In this document: positions 25,292-32,850 of the stretch, piece by piece
How positions within the stretch are numbered: position 1 is the stretch's first letter
Layout of the letters: the number at the start of each line of letters is the position of its first letter
Assembly: GCA_900317905.1 (NCBI GenBank)
Contig: ONIN01000003.1
Span: 62,001-126,000, forward strand
DNA from: an uncultured Eubacteriales bacterium
GTDB lineage: Bacteria; Bacillota; Clostridia; Oscillospirales; Oscillospiraceae
Direction: 5' to 3'
Length of the DNA: 64,000 nucleotides
The notes under the pieces: generated by a model
Databases searched by the model: none
What the model was told of the DNA's origin: nothing
What the model saw: the letters and a program-made list of their open reading frames with translations, nothing else
Made by a program: the position numbers and the translations under genes

Positions 25292-27040
25292 TTATTCCAC
25301 GTCCTGCAGGGCGTCGTAGTTCTCCTCGCCGGTGCGGACCTTGACCACCCGGAGGACGCTGTAGACGAAGATCTTGCCGTCGCCGATGTGGCCGGTGTAG
25401 AGGGACTTTTTGGCGGCCTGGATCACATCGTCCACGGGGATCTTGCTGACCACGACCTCCACCTTCACCTTTGGCAGCAGGGTCGCGTCCATCTCGACGC
25501 CGCGGTAGTACTCCCCCGCCCCCTTCTGCACGCCGCAGCCCATGACCTGCGCCATGGTCATGCCGGTGACGCCCAGATCGTTGAGGGCCTTTTTCAGCTT
25601 GTCGAATCTGGCGAGTTTCGCGAGGATGACCACCTTGTAGATCCCGGTGTCCGGCATGCCCACCACGGTCTCCCGAATCACGGGCACCGCCGCGTTCTGC
25701 TGAAGCTTGCTTGCCAGCTCGTATTCCCCGACGCCGAGATCCGTGTTCTCGTTTACGTCCATGGTGGCGCTCATGTCCTGCACCGCGAAGCCGGAATAGG
25801 CACTGGGGAGGCCGTGCTCCGTGATGTCGAGGCCGGTGATCTCCTCCTCCGCCGTGACGCGGAGACCCAAAGTCTTATCCAGCAGCAGGAAGAACAGCGT
25901 GATGGTCACCGCCGTCCAGCCGATGATGCTCACCATGCCGAGGGTCTGGATGCCAAGAAGCTGCAGCCCGCCGCCGTAGAAGAGCCCCACAAGGCTGTCG
26001 TTTCCCGGGGCAGAGGTGGTGGCAAAGAGTCCCACCGCCAGGGCACCCCAAATGCCGTTTAAGCAGTGCACAGCTACCGCACCCACCGGGTCATCGATCC
26101 GGAGCTTATAGTCCAGCAGCCAGACGCCGAAGTTCACCAGCAGTCCCGCCACCGCGCCGATGAGGATGCTGCCCAGGGCGTCGGTCACGTCGCAGCCGGC
26201 GGTGATGGCAACCAGGCCCGCCAGCGAGGCGTTCAGGCACATGGAGACGTCCGGTTTCCCGTAGCGCAGCCAGGTGTAGATCATGCAGACCACCGTTGCC
26301 ACCGCCGGGGCGATGGTGGTGGTGACGAAGATGGAGCCCAGCTGCTCCACACTGGCGGCCGCCGCGCCGTTGAAGCCGTACCACCCCAGCCACAGAATGA
26401 ACACGCCCAGGGCACCCAGCGGGATGTTGTGGCCGGGAATGGCGTTGACGCGCTTCACGGTTCCGTCCTTGCCTTTTTCAAACTTCCCGATCCTGGGGCC
26501 CACCATCTTTGCGCCGATCAGCGCGCAGACGCCGCCCACCATGTGGATGGCCGCGGAGCCCGCGAAATCGTGGAATCCAAACTGCGCCAGCCAGCCGCCG
26601 CCCCAGACCCAATGGGCCTCGATGGGGTAGATCAGCGCCGAGATCACCGCCGAGTACACGCAGTAGGACAAAAACCTTGTCCGCTCCGCCATGGCCCCGG
26701 AGACGATGGTGGAGGTGGTGGCGCAGAACACCAGATTGAACACGAAGTTCGACCAGTCGAAGTCCGCGTAAGAGTTGAAAATGTCGAAGCCGGGCTTTCC
26801 GATGAAGCCCAGAAAATCTTCACCGAACAGCAGGCCGAAGCCGATCAGGATGAAGGTGCAGGTGCCGATGCAGAAGTCCATCAGGTTCTTCATCAGGATG
26901 TTGCCGGCATTCTTGGCTCTGGAAAAGCCGGTCTCCACCATGGCAAAGCCCGCCTGCATCCAAAACACCAGCGCAGCTCCCAGCAAAAACCACACGCCGA
27001 AGGTCAGCTCCGACATCGCACGGAAAATTTCTCCTGTCAT
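25292..27040 (-). CDS. Ammonium transporter fused to a C-terminal PII domain
   Basis: The first 410 or so of 582 residues form an Amt/MEP ammonium channel with 11 hydrophobic helices. Features include FWMQAGFAMVETGFSRAKN, the DFAGSAAIHMVGG segment and the pore-histidine segments (AVHCLNGIWG). A linker of about 55 residues follows. Residues about 466-582 are a complete GlnB/GlnK-type PII domain. It shows the T-loop GCGVQKGAGEYYRG with the conserved tyrosine and the C-terminal TGHIGDGKIFVYSV motif. PII normally binds Amt as a separate trimer to block it under nitrogen excess, and here the regulator is covalently tethered. The leader carries a stable hairpin that may regulate expression. Confidence 0.95.
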   Translation of the reverse strand: MTGEIFRAMSELTFGVWFLLGAALVFWMQAGFAMVETGFSRAKNAGNILMKNLMDFCIGTCTFILIGFGLLFGEDFLGFIGKPGFDIFNSYADFDWSNFVFNLVFCATTSTIVSGAMAERTRFLSYCVYSAVISALIYPIEAHWVWGGGWLAQFGFHDFAGSAAIHMVGGVCALIGAKMVGPRIGKFEKGKDGTVKRVNAIPGHNIPLGALGVFILWLGWYGFNGAAAASVEQLGSIFVTTTIAPAVATVVCMIYTWLRYGKPDVSMCLNASLAGLVAITAGCDVTDALGSILIGAVAGLLVNFGVWLLDYKLRIDDPVGAVAVHCLNGIWGALAVGLFATTSAPGNDSLVGLFYGGGLQLLGIQTLGMVSIIGWTAVTITLFFLLLDKTLGLRVTAEEEITGLDITEHGLPSAYSGFAVQDMSATMDVNENTDLGVGEYELASKLQQNAAVPVIRETVVGMPDTGIYKVVILAKLARFDKLKKALNDLGVTGMTMAQVMGCGVQKGAGEYYRGVEMDATLLPKVKVEVVVSKIPVDDVIQAAKKSLYTGHIGDGKIFVYSVLRVVKVRTGEENYDALQDVE

Positions 27041-27065
27041 AATGGGTTCCTCCTTTTAAAACGAG

Positions 27066-27099
27066 AAAGACGCCGCAGCCTCACTGCTGCGACGTCTTT
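27066..27099 (-). promoter_or_regulatory. Leader hairpin of the amt-PII gene, ANTAR-like loop
   Basis: On the minus-strand RNA a 14-bp stem (27066-27079 with 27086-27099), complete if one U-G pair is counted, closes a hexaloop AGUGAG and is followed by CUCGUUUUAAAA. The A1/G4 hexaloop resembles targets of ANTAR antiterminators, which control nitrogen genes in Clostridia. A canonical paired upstream hairpin was not found. Confidence 0.5.
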
Positions 27100-27170
27100 G
27101 TCGTCTCAAGATGGTGGAATTTTACACCATTTCCCGGTTTTTCGTCAACGGATGATTTAACAAAATTAAC

Positions 27171-27184
27171 CGATAATATTATCG
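27171..27184. promoter_or_regulatory. 14-bp palindrome in the divergent amt/C39 region
   Basis: CGATAATATTATCG is a perfect palindrome located between the divergent amt-PII and C39 peptidase genes. It could be an operator, but AT-rich palindromes also arise by chance. Confidence 0.35.
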
Positions 27185-27266
27185 AAATTTATGTGAAAAA
27201 GAGACATTTCAATTTTGGGAAAGCAAACCTTAGGAAATTCGATACATTTCTGCTGCATCTCTCCGT

Positions 27267-27272
27267 TACAAT
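27267..27272 (+). promoter_or_regulatory. -10 box of the first C39 peptidase gene
   Basis: TACAAT at 27267-27272 is placed about 25 nt before the ribosome site CGGAGG. No convincing -35 box was found. Confidence 0.45.
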
Positions 27273-27303
27273 GCAGTTGCCATGGCAAAACGGAGGAATG
27301 ATC

Positions 27304-28014
27304 ATGCAATACAAAACGAAACGGAAGCCGGGTTTGGCGCTGGCGCTTCTGCTGATGCTCGGTCTGGTGCTGGTGCTCAGCGGGATGCGCCGCCACAGTG
27401 ACACCGACGGTCTCCCCGAAGCCCTCCGGGAGCTCTATGACCGAAACCCGGAGGCGCGGGAATTTGTGCTGGACTATGAAAAGTATAAGGACGCCGACCC
27501 GGTCATCGACCTCTCCGGTGAAATTGAAACGGGCCAGGCGCCGCTGCTGCTCCAGTGGGATCTGCGCTGGGGCTACCGCAGCTACAACGGCAGCTTTCTC
27601 GCCTGCACCGGCTGCGGACCCACGGTGCTCAGCATGGCAGTGATCGGACTCACCGGGGACTTAAGCTGTGATCCCTGGCGGGTGGCGCAGTACGCGGAGG
27701 AGGGCGGATACAACGTCCCCGGAAGCGGCACCAGCTGGCGCTTCATCCCCGAGGGCGCAGTGCACTACGGGCTGTCTGCCCAAGAGCTGCCCCTGGACGA
27801 ATCCTGTGTCACCGAGGCGCTCGATTCCGGCGAGCTGGTGGTGATCGTGGTGGGCCCCGGAGACTTCACCACCACGGGCCACTATCTGCTTTTGACCGGT
27901 GTCGAGGACGGCGGCTTCCGGCTCAACGACCCCAACAGCCCGAAGAACTCCAAAACGGTCTGGAGCTGGGCGCGCCTGTCTCCGCAGATCCAGAATCTCT
28001 GGGCGCTGGGCTGA
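27304..28014 (+). CDS. Secreted/membrane-anchored C39-like cysteine peptidase, copy 1
   Basis: The protein has 236 residues. A hydrophobic N-terminal helix (about 10-27) after a KTKRK stretch suggests export and membrane anchoring. The C-terminal 150 residues form a peptidase C39-like (papain-fold) domain. It has PLLLQWDLRWG, catalytic Cys104 in TGCGPTVLSMAV, GHYLLLTGV with His193, and LNDPNSP supplying the Asp/Asn. A short conserved segment RNPEAREFVLDY precedes the domain and recurs in copy 2. ATG 27304 is 7 nt after GGAGG. Targets are unknown; such enzymes can trim peptides or cell-wall cross-links. Confidence 0.85.
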   Translation: MQYKTKRKPGLALALLLMLGLVLVLSGMRRHSDTDGLPEALRELYDRNPEAREFVLDYEKYKDADPVIDLSGEIETGQAPLLLQWDLRWGYRSYNGSFLACTGCGPTVLSMAVIGLTGDLSCDPWRVAQYAEEGGYNVPGSGTSWRFIPEGAVHYGLSAQELPLDESCVTEALDSGELVVIVVGPGDFTTTGHYLLLTGVEDGGFRLNDPNSPKNSKTVWSWARLSPQIQNLWALG

Positions 28015-28032
28015 GCCTTCGACGGTTTTTCG

Positions 28033-28061
28033 TTGCATTCTCCGGTTTTTTGGGGTATAAT
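28033..28061 (+). promoter_or_regulatory. Promoter of the second C39 peptidase gene
   Basis: TTGCAT (28033-28038), a 17-nt spacer and TATAAT (28056-28061) lie within the 72-nt gap, so the second copy has its own promoter. Confidence 0.85.
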
Positions 28062-28086
28062 CACCCCATTACCAAGGAGAACATCT

Positions 28087-28914
28087 ATGCAAACGGAAAC
28101 CAAAACCAAAAACATCCGGCTGGGCTGGCTGCCGATTTTGATCGGCGCTGCCATCGCTCTGGCAGCCATGGTGGTGCTGGGCTTTATGCTCCGGCAGAGT
28201 CTCGCAAGGGATCAGGCGGAGGCCCCGGCCATCGCGGAAGCCACCCCGGAGCCCACCATCTACACGCTGGAGACTTACGCGGAGGCCCACGGCTACCAGC
28301 TTTCGGACTACCCGGAGCCGCTGGTAGAGCTTTATAACAAGAACCCCGAGGCCCGGCAGTTCGTCATGGAGTACCCCCTCTACAAGGACGAGACCCCGGA
28401 AATCGACCTCCACGATGAATACACTGAGGGCGAGGTGCCGCTGCTGTTTCAGTGGGATCGGCGCTGGGGCTATCGGATGTACAACCAGAACTTCATGGCC
28501 CGCACCGGCTGCGGCCCCACCTGTTTGAGCATGGCCATCATCGGACTCACCGGGAACGTGAGCTGCAATCCCTGGGCCCTGGCCCAGTACGCCGAAGAGC
28601 ACAACTTCTGCATCCCCGGCAGCGGCACGGTCTGGGAGTTCATCCCCAACTGCGCGGAATACTTCGGCGTCCATGCCCAGGTACTGGGTCTCAGCGAGAG
28701 CAGCATCACCGCCGAGCTGAACGCCGGGAATCTGGTGATCGTGGTGGTCGGCCCCGGCGACTTCACGGACAACGGCCACTTCCTGCTGCTCACCGGCGTG
28801 GAGAACGGGCTCATCCGCATCCACGACCCCTACAGTCCCCGAAACTCCGAGCTGCTCTGGACATACGAGCGTCTGGCCTCCCAGATCAAGGGCCTCTGGA
28901 CCCTCTACACATAA
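28087..28914 (+). CDS. Membrane-anchored C39-like cysteine peptidase, copy 2
   Basis: This 275-residue paralogue of the preceding gene has the same layout. There is a membrane helix near residues 14-37, a linker, the NKNPEARQFVMEYPLYKDE segment, and a C39-like domain. The domain shows PLLFQWDRRWGYRMYNQNF, Cys142 in TGCGPTCLSMA, His231 in GHFLLLTGV, and IHDPYSPRN. The copies agree through most of the catalytic domain and differ mainly in the N-terminal 70 residues. This points to an old tandem duplication followed by divergence. AAGGAG lies 7 nt before ATG 28087. Confidence 0.87.
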   Translation: MQTETKTKNIRLGWLPILIGAAIALAAMVVLGFMLRQSLARDQAEAPAIAEATPEPTIYTLETYAEAHGYQLSDYPEPLVELYNKNPEARQFVMEYPLYKDETPEIDLHDEYTEGEVPLLFQWDRRWGYRMYNQNFMARTGCGPTCLSMAIIGLTGNVSCNPWALAQYAEEHNFCIPGSGTVWEFIPNCAEYFGVHAQVLGLSESSITAELNAGNLVIVVVGPGDFTDNGHFLLLTGVENGLIRIHDPYSPRNSELLWTYERLASQIKGLWTLYT

Positions 28915-28919
28915 AAACA

Positions 28920-28943
28920 CAGCCATCTCAGACGAGGTGGCTG
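28920..28943 (+). terminator. Probable terminator after the C39 pair
   Basis: CAGCCATCTC/GAGGTGGCTG (28920-28929 and 28934-28943) forms a 10-bp stem with one G-U pair. Only a weak T-rich tail (TTGCTGCGTTT) follows. Confidence 0.5.
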
Positions 28944-28995
28944 TTGCTGCGTTTATTAGTTTACCATAATTATATTATGTTTTAATCCATGCAGC

Positions 28996-29043
28996 AAAAA
29001 ACCATCCGCAGGCTTCCCTGTGACAGCGGGGATCTGCGGATGG
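28996..29043 (-). terminator. Terminator of the YitT gene
   Basis: CCATCCGCAG/CTGCGGATGG (29002-29011 and 29034-29043) encloses a 22-nt loop and is followed on the minus strand by TTTTTTGC. Confidence 0.85.
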
Positions 29044-29075
29044 CTGATTCTGAAAGGAGTCCGGGGAGGCAACGC

Positions 29076-29945
29076 TTACTTCTGCTCTCCCCCGGTCTGC
29101 TTGATGTGCTGGCCGATGATCTCGGAGACGTCGGTGACGGTGACGAAGGCGGAGCCGTCCATCTCGTGGATGATCTTTTTCACGGCGGGGATCTCAATGC
29201 GGGTGATGACGCAGTAAAGCACCACCTTCTGCCCGCTGATGAGACCGCGGCCTTCGATCAGAGTACAGGTGCGGCCCAGTTGGGTATAGAGGGCGTCGGC
29301 GATGTGCTGGCCCTCATCGGTGATGATCATGACCGCCTTCCCCTGCTCCATGCCGTTCTCTACCATGTCGATGATCTTGGAGGTGATGAAGTAGGTCAGC
29401 AGACTGTAGAGCGCGCGGTCTAGGCCGAAGAGCAGCCCCGCCACGCCGTAGATGACGATGTTGAAGCCCAGGACGATCTGCCCGGTGGAGAAGGAGGTTT
29501 TCCGGCTCAGGAGCATGGCCACGATCTCGGTGCCGTCGAGACAGCCGCCGCTTCGCAGGATCAGTCCCACGCCGAGTCCCAGCAGCACACCGCCGAAGCA
29601 CACCACCAGCAGATCCTGATCCGTGATGGCCGGCAGCGGCGCGAACACCTCCAGCAGCACCGAAAACAGCACCATGGCATAGAGGCCCCGGATCAGGAAC
29701 CCCCAGCCCAGCCGCCGGAGTCCAAGGATCAGAAACGGGATGTTCAGCACCACGATGAACAGGCCCAGGGGCAGGCCGCTCAACTGGCTCACGATCATGC
29801 TGACGCCCACGATGCCGCCGTCCAGGATCGTGAAGGGCACCAGAAATTCCTCCAACGCAAAGGCCGCCGAAGCCGCCGCGATAGTCAGCAGCAGAAACGG
29901 CAGGATCACATCGGAAAACAGATTGGTCTTCTCCCCCTGCTTCAC
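29076..29945 (-). CDS. YitT-family membrane protein
   Basis: The 289-residue protein belongs to the YitT family: five or six hydrophobic helices in the first 200 residues (DUF161-type) followed by a soluble C-terminal DUF2179-type domain. Landmarks are LVPFTILDGGIVGVSMIVSQ in an early helix, SGGCLDGTEIVAMLLSRK, and the C-terminal GKAVMIITDEGQHIADAL and VLYCVITRIEIPAVKKII segments. The start is a GTG at 29945 with AGGAGGG 7 nt upstream. Function of the family is unknown; transport has been proposed. It is transcribed alone from a good promoter. Confidence 0.9.
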   Translation of the reverse strand: MKQGEKTNLFSDVILPFLLLTIAAASAAFALEEFLVPFTILDGGIVGVSMIVSQLSGLPLGLFIVVLNIPFLILGLRRLGWGFLIRGLYAMVLFSVLLEVFAPLPAITDQDLLVVCFGGVLLGLGVGLILRSGGCLDGTEIVAMLLSRKTSFSTGQIVLGFNIVIYGVAGLLFGLDRALYSLLTYFITSKIIDMVENGMEQGKAVMIITDEGQHIADALYTQLGRTCTLIEGRGLISGQKVVLYCVITRIEIPAVKKIIHEMDGSAFVTVTDVSEIIGQHIKQTGGEQK

Positions 29946-29981
29946 AGGGAATCCCTCCTGACAAAATGGTTTTCTGCTTCG

Positions 29982-30010
29982 ATTGTACCGCATCTCAGCC
30001 AAGAGCGCAA
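29982..30010 (-). promoter_or_regulatory. Promoter of the YitT gene
   Basis: Minus-strand TTGCGC (30005-30010), a 17-nt spacer and TACAAT (29982-29987) precede the GTG start. Confidence 0.75.
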
Positions 30011-30075
30011 GGGGGATGAAAGTGTGGAGTATGGAGTTTAAAAAAGCTTTTCAAATGATAGTTTGTGGAGGTGTT

Positions 30076-30120
30076 AAAGAGAATCCGTAGGGGAGGGGCA
30101 AGCCCCTCCCCTACGGCCAT
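30076..30120. repeat. Compact GC-rich hairpin repeat
   Basis: A perfect 15-bp stem with a 2-nt loop (30085-30099 and 30102-30116; arms CCGTAGGGGAGGGGC and its complement) is flanked by AAAGAGAAT and GGCCAT. The same flanks occur in the degenerate copy at 14943-15030. Confidence 0.8.
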
Positions 30121-30135
30121 CATTTGGTTGCATTG

Positions 30136-30174
30136 CAAAAAACAGCACCACCTGCCATGATGGCAGATGGTGCT
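30136..30174 (-). terminator. Terminator after the SLH pseudogene
   Basis: A 14-bp stem (30144-30157 and 30161-30174) with one G-U pair is followed on the minus strand by TGTTTTTTGC. Confidence 0.88.
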
Positions 30175-30183
30175 TGGTCATAT

Positions 30184-31109
30184 TTACGCTGCGGTCAAAA
30201 ACCGCTGCATGATGGTGGCGATCTGGGCGCGGGTGGCGGTGCCGTTGGGGAGCAGATTGTGGCTGTCATCCCCCTGCAGGAGCCCCTTGGCGGCGCACCA
30301 GGTCATGGCGTCGGATGCCCAGTCGGGGACGTTGGCAGAGTCCGTGAAGGTCAGCGCCGTGGAGGCGTTCACATCCATACCCTTGTAAGCTGCGTAGCGC
30401 ATGAGGATCGTGGCCGCCTGGGCTCTGGTGAGGGTGTCCTCGGGGCCGAAGGTGAAGTTATCATAGCCGGTGACGATGCCGTTGGCTTTCGCCCAGGCCA
30501 CCGCGTCGGCGTACCAGGCGTCATTCTTCACATCCAGGAAGCCGGAGGCGGTGACCGCGGGCTTGCCCTCGATGTTGTAGAGGATCTGCACCATCTGGGC
30601 GCGGGTCAGGTTGGTGTCCGGGGAGAAAGCAGCATCGCCCACCCCCTGCATGATGCCGTTCTGATAGGCGTAGAGCACCGCATTGTAATACCAGTCCGTG
30701 GTCTTCACGTCCGTGAAGGGCAGCACGGCGCTGTCCGGCTGCTGGGGCGGCTGGCCGTTCTGATTGGGATCGCCGGTGGGCGGGATCATCCCCTGCCCCG
30801 GATCGACCATGGGCGGCGTTCCGCCGGGCTGCTGACCACCCTGACCGGGCTGTCCGGGCTGCATTCCGCCCTGCCCGTTTCCGGTGGAAGCGGTGGCGGT
30901 GGCGGCGTCGGAACCGTTCACCTGGAGGGTGTAGGTGCCGCCGGATGTGAGCTGGTCGCTCATGAAAATCACCTGATTGGCATTTTTCACGCCGGTGGCG
31001 GTGTAGAGGGTCTTGCCGCTGTCGTCCAGGATGGCGATGGTGCTGCCCTTCTGGATACTGACGGTGCCGGAGGCGTTGCCGCAAGGATCGTGGTAAGTCG
31101 TTTTTTCAT
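30184..31109 (-). pseudogene. Broken S-layer-homology protein with carbohydrate-binding remnant
   Basis: A good ribosome site (AAGGAGG) precedes ATG 31107-31109 and a signal-peptide-like start MKKRLTTILAAT. After about 11 codons, however, this frame loses homology and soon ends. The informative frame, offset by one base, continues as GNASGTVSIQKGSTIAIL, then TLYTATGVKNANQVIFMS, a Gly/Pro/Gln-rich linker and three S-layer-homology domains ending at 30184. The part before the linker resembles the end of Cthe_2159-type (DUF4353) carbohydrate-binding proteins. The signal peptide and most of the N-terminal domain seem to have been lost by an out-of-frame deletion. The intact part from ATG 30990 lacks both a ribosome site and a signal peptide. 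Confidence 0.75.
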
Positions 31110-31201
31110 TGCAATTCCTCCTTTTCGGAACTGGTGGTTTGGTTCTGACTGTGGCCAGTTTACCGGCCCAACCTGTGACGAAACTTAAAGAACCGAAAAA
31201 G

Positions 31202-31238
31202 GATGTCCCCCTCCAAAGCTTCGGAGGGGGACATTTTT
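31202..31238 (-). terminator. Terminator of the giant surface-protein gene
   Basis: TGTCCCCCTCC/GGAGGGGGACA (31204-31214 and 31223-31233) is an 11-bp stem with an 8-nt loop, followed on the minus strand by TCCTTTTT. It sits 11 nt after the stop. Confidence 0.9.
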
Positions 31239-31248
31239 CGTATGGTGG

Positions 31249-32850
31249 TTACCCGAGCTTCATGACAGCGGCGTCGGAAATCACACTGCTGCCGTTCTGA
31301 TCGGTCACGATACAGCGGACCATCCGTCCGTCGCTGGCTGCGGTGAGCACGGATTTGTAGGCCGGCTTCTTCACGGAGCTGTCGGTCCAGGTCTCTCCGC
31401 CGTCGCTGCTGATCTGCCACTGATAGGTCAGGCCCACGCCCACGGCCGTGACGGAGAAGGCAGCGACCGCGTTCAGCTTGCCCACATAATCCTGGGGCTG
31501 GGCGGTGATCGCGAGGGCCGCGAGGCGCATGACGGCAGTGTCGCTGATGACGGAATATCCGCCGGACTCCGTCACCACGCAGCGCACCATGCGCCCGTCG
31601 TTGGCGGCGGTAAGGGTGGTCTTATAGACCGCCTTCTTCACAGAGCTGTTGGTCCAGGTCTCCCCACCGTCATTGCTGTACTGCCACTGGTAGGTCAGAT
31701 CCGCGCCCTCTGCCGTGACGGAGAAGCTGGCGACCGAATTGACCGCACCCTCGCAGTCCCGGGGCTGGGCGGTGATCGTGAGGGGCAGGAGCCGCATGAC
31801 GGCGGCATCGCTGACAGCGGTATCGCCGTAGGGATCCGTCACCACGCAGCGCACCATGCGCCCGTTGCTGGCGGTGGTGAGCGTGGCGTTATAGACCGCC
31901 TTTCTCACGGAGCTGTTGGTCCAGGTCTCCCCGCCGTCGCGGCTGTACTGCCACTGGTAGCTGAGGCCGTCGCCCTCCGCCCGGATCAGGAAGCTGGCGA
32001 CAGAATTCAGCTTTCCGGTGTAATCACTCGGCTGGGTGGTGATGACGATGCGCTGGATCTGCATGGTCGCGGTCTGGCTGACGACGGCGTTGCCGTAGCG
32101 GTCCGTCACCGTGCAGCGCACCATGCGCCCGTTGCTGGCGGCGGTGAGGGTCGTCTTATAGACCGCCTTTTTCACAGAGCTGTTGGTCCAGGTCTCCCCG
32201 TTGTCATTGCTGATCTGCCACTGATAGGTCAGGCCCTCGCCTTCCGCCGCAACGGTGAAGCTGGCGGAGGTATTGACCTTCCCCACATAGCTCTGGGGCT
32301 GGGTGGTGATAGCGAGGTTCGAAAGGCGCATGACAGCGGTGTCGCTGGTGACGGCGTTGCCGTAACGGTCTGTCACCACGCAGCGCACCATGCGGCCGCT
32401 GTTGGCGGCGGTGAGCGTGGCGTTGTACACCGCCTTTTTCACGGAGCTGTTGGTCCAGGTCTCCCCGCCGTTTTTGCTGATCTGCCACTGATAGGTCAGG
32501 CCCTCGCCTTCCGCCGCGACGGTGAAGCTGGCGACGGCATTGGGCATGCCCACAGAATCCTGAGGCTGGGCGGTGATCCTGAGATCCGAGAGGCGCATGA
32601 CGGCGCTGGCGCTGGTTTCGCTGACGCCGTACTGATCCGTCACCACGCAGCGCACCATGCGCCCGTTGGCGGCGGCGGTGAGCCGCGCGTTGTAGACCGC
32701 CTTCTTCACAGAGCTGTCGGTCCAGGTCTCCCCGCCGTCACTGCTGATCTGCCACTGGTAGGTCAGGCCCTCGCCCACCGCCGTGACGGTGAAACTGGCG
32801 GTGGCGTTCAGCAGGCGCACTGCGTCCTTCGGCTGGGCGGTGATGGCCAG
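31249..32850 (-). repeat. Six tandem 267-bp coding repeats
   Basis: The phrase GGTCCAG (plus strand) recurs at 31384, 31651, 31918, 32185, 32452 and 32719, exactly 267 bp apart. Each unit encodes 89 residues of an Ig-like domain with LTYQWQ.S.DGGETWT.SSVKK near its centre. The array spans residues 3608-4140 of the giant protein with no length variation. A seventh, diverged unit lies just upstream. Confidence 0.95.

Noticed and set aside
30521..31084. A 187-codon frame overlapping the SLH pseudogene
   Set aside because: It is the wrong frame of the same DNA: Arg/His/Gly-rich with no domain, while the adjacent frame encodes SLH domains.
31384..32725. Regular 267-bp spacing that could be mistaken for a CRISPR-like array
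   Set aside because: The units are in-frame Ig-like coding repeats of 89 residues, with no short direct repeats and unique spacers.
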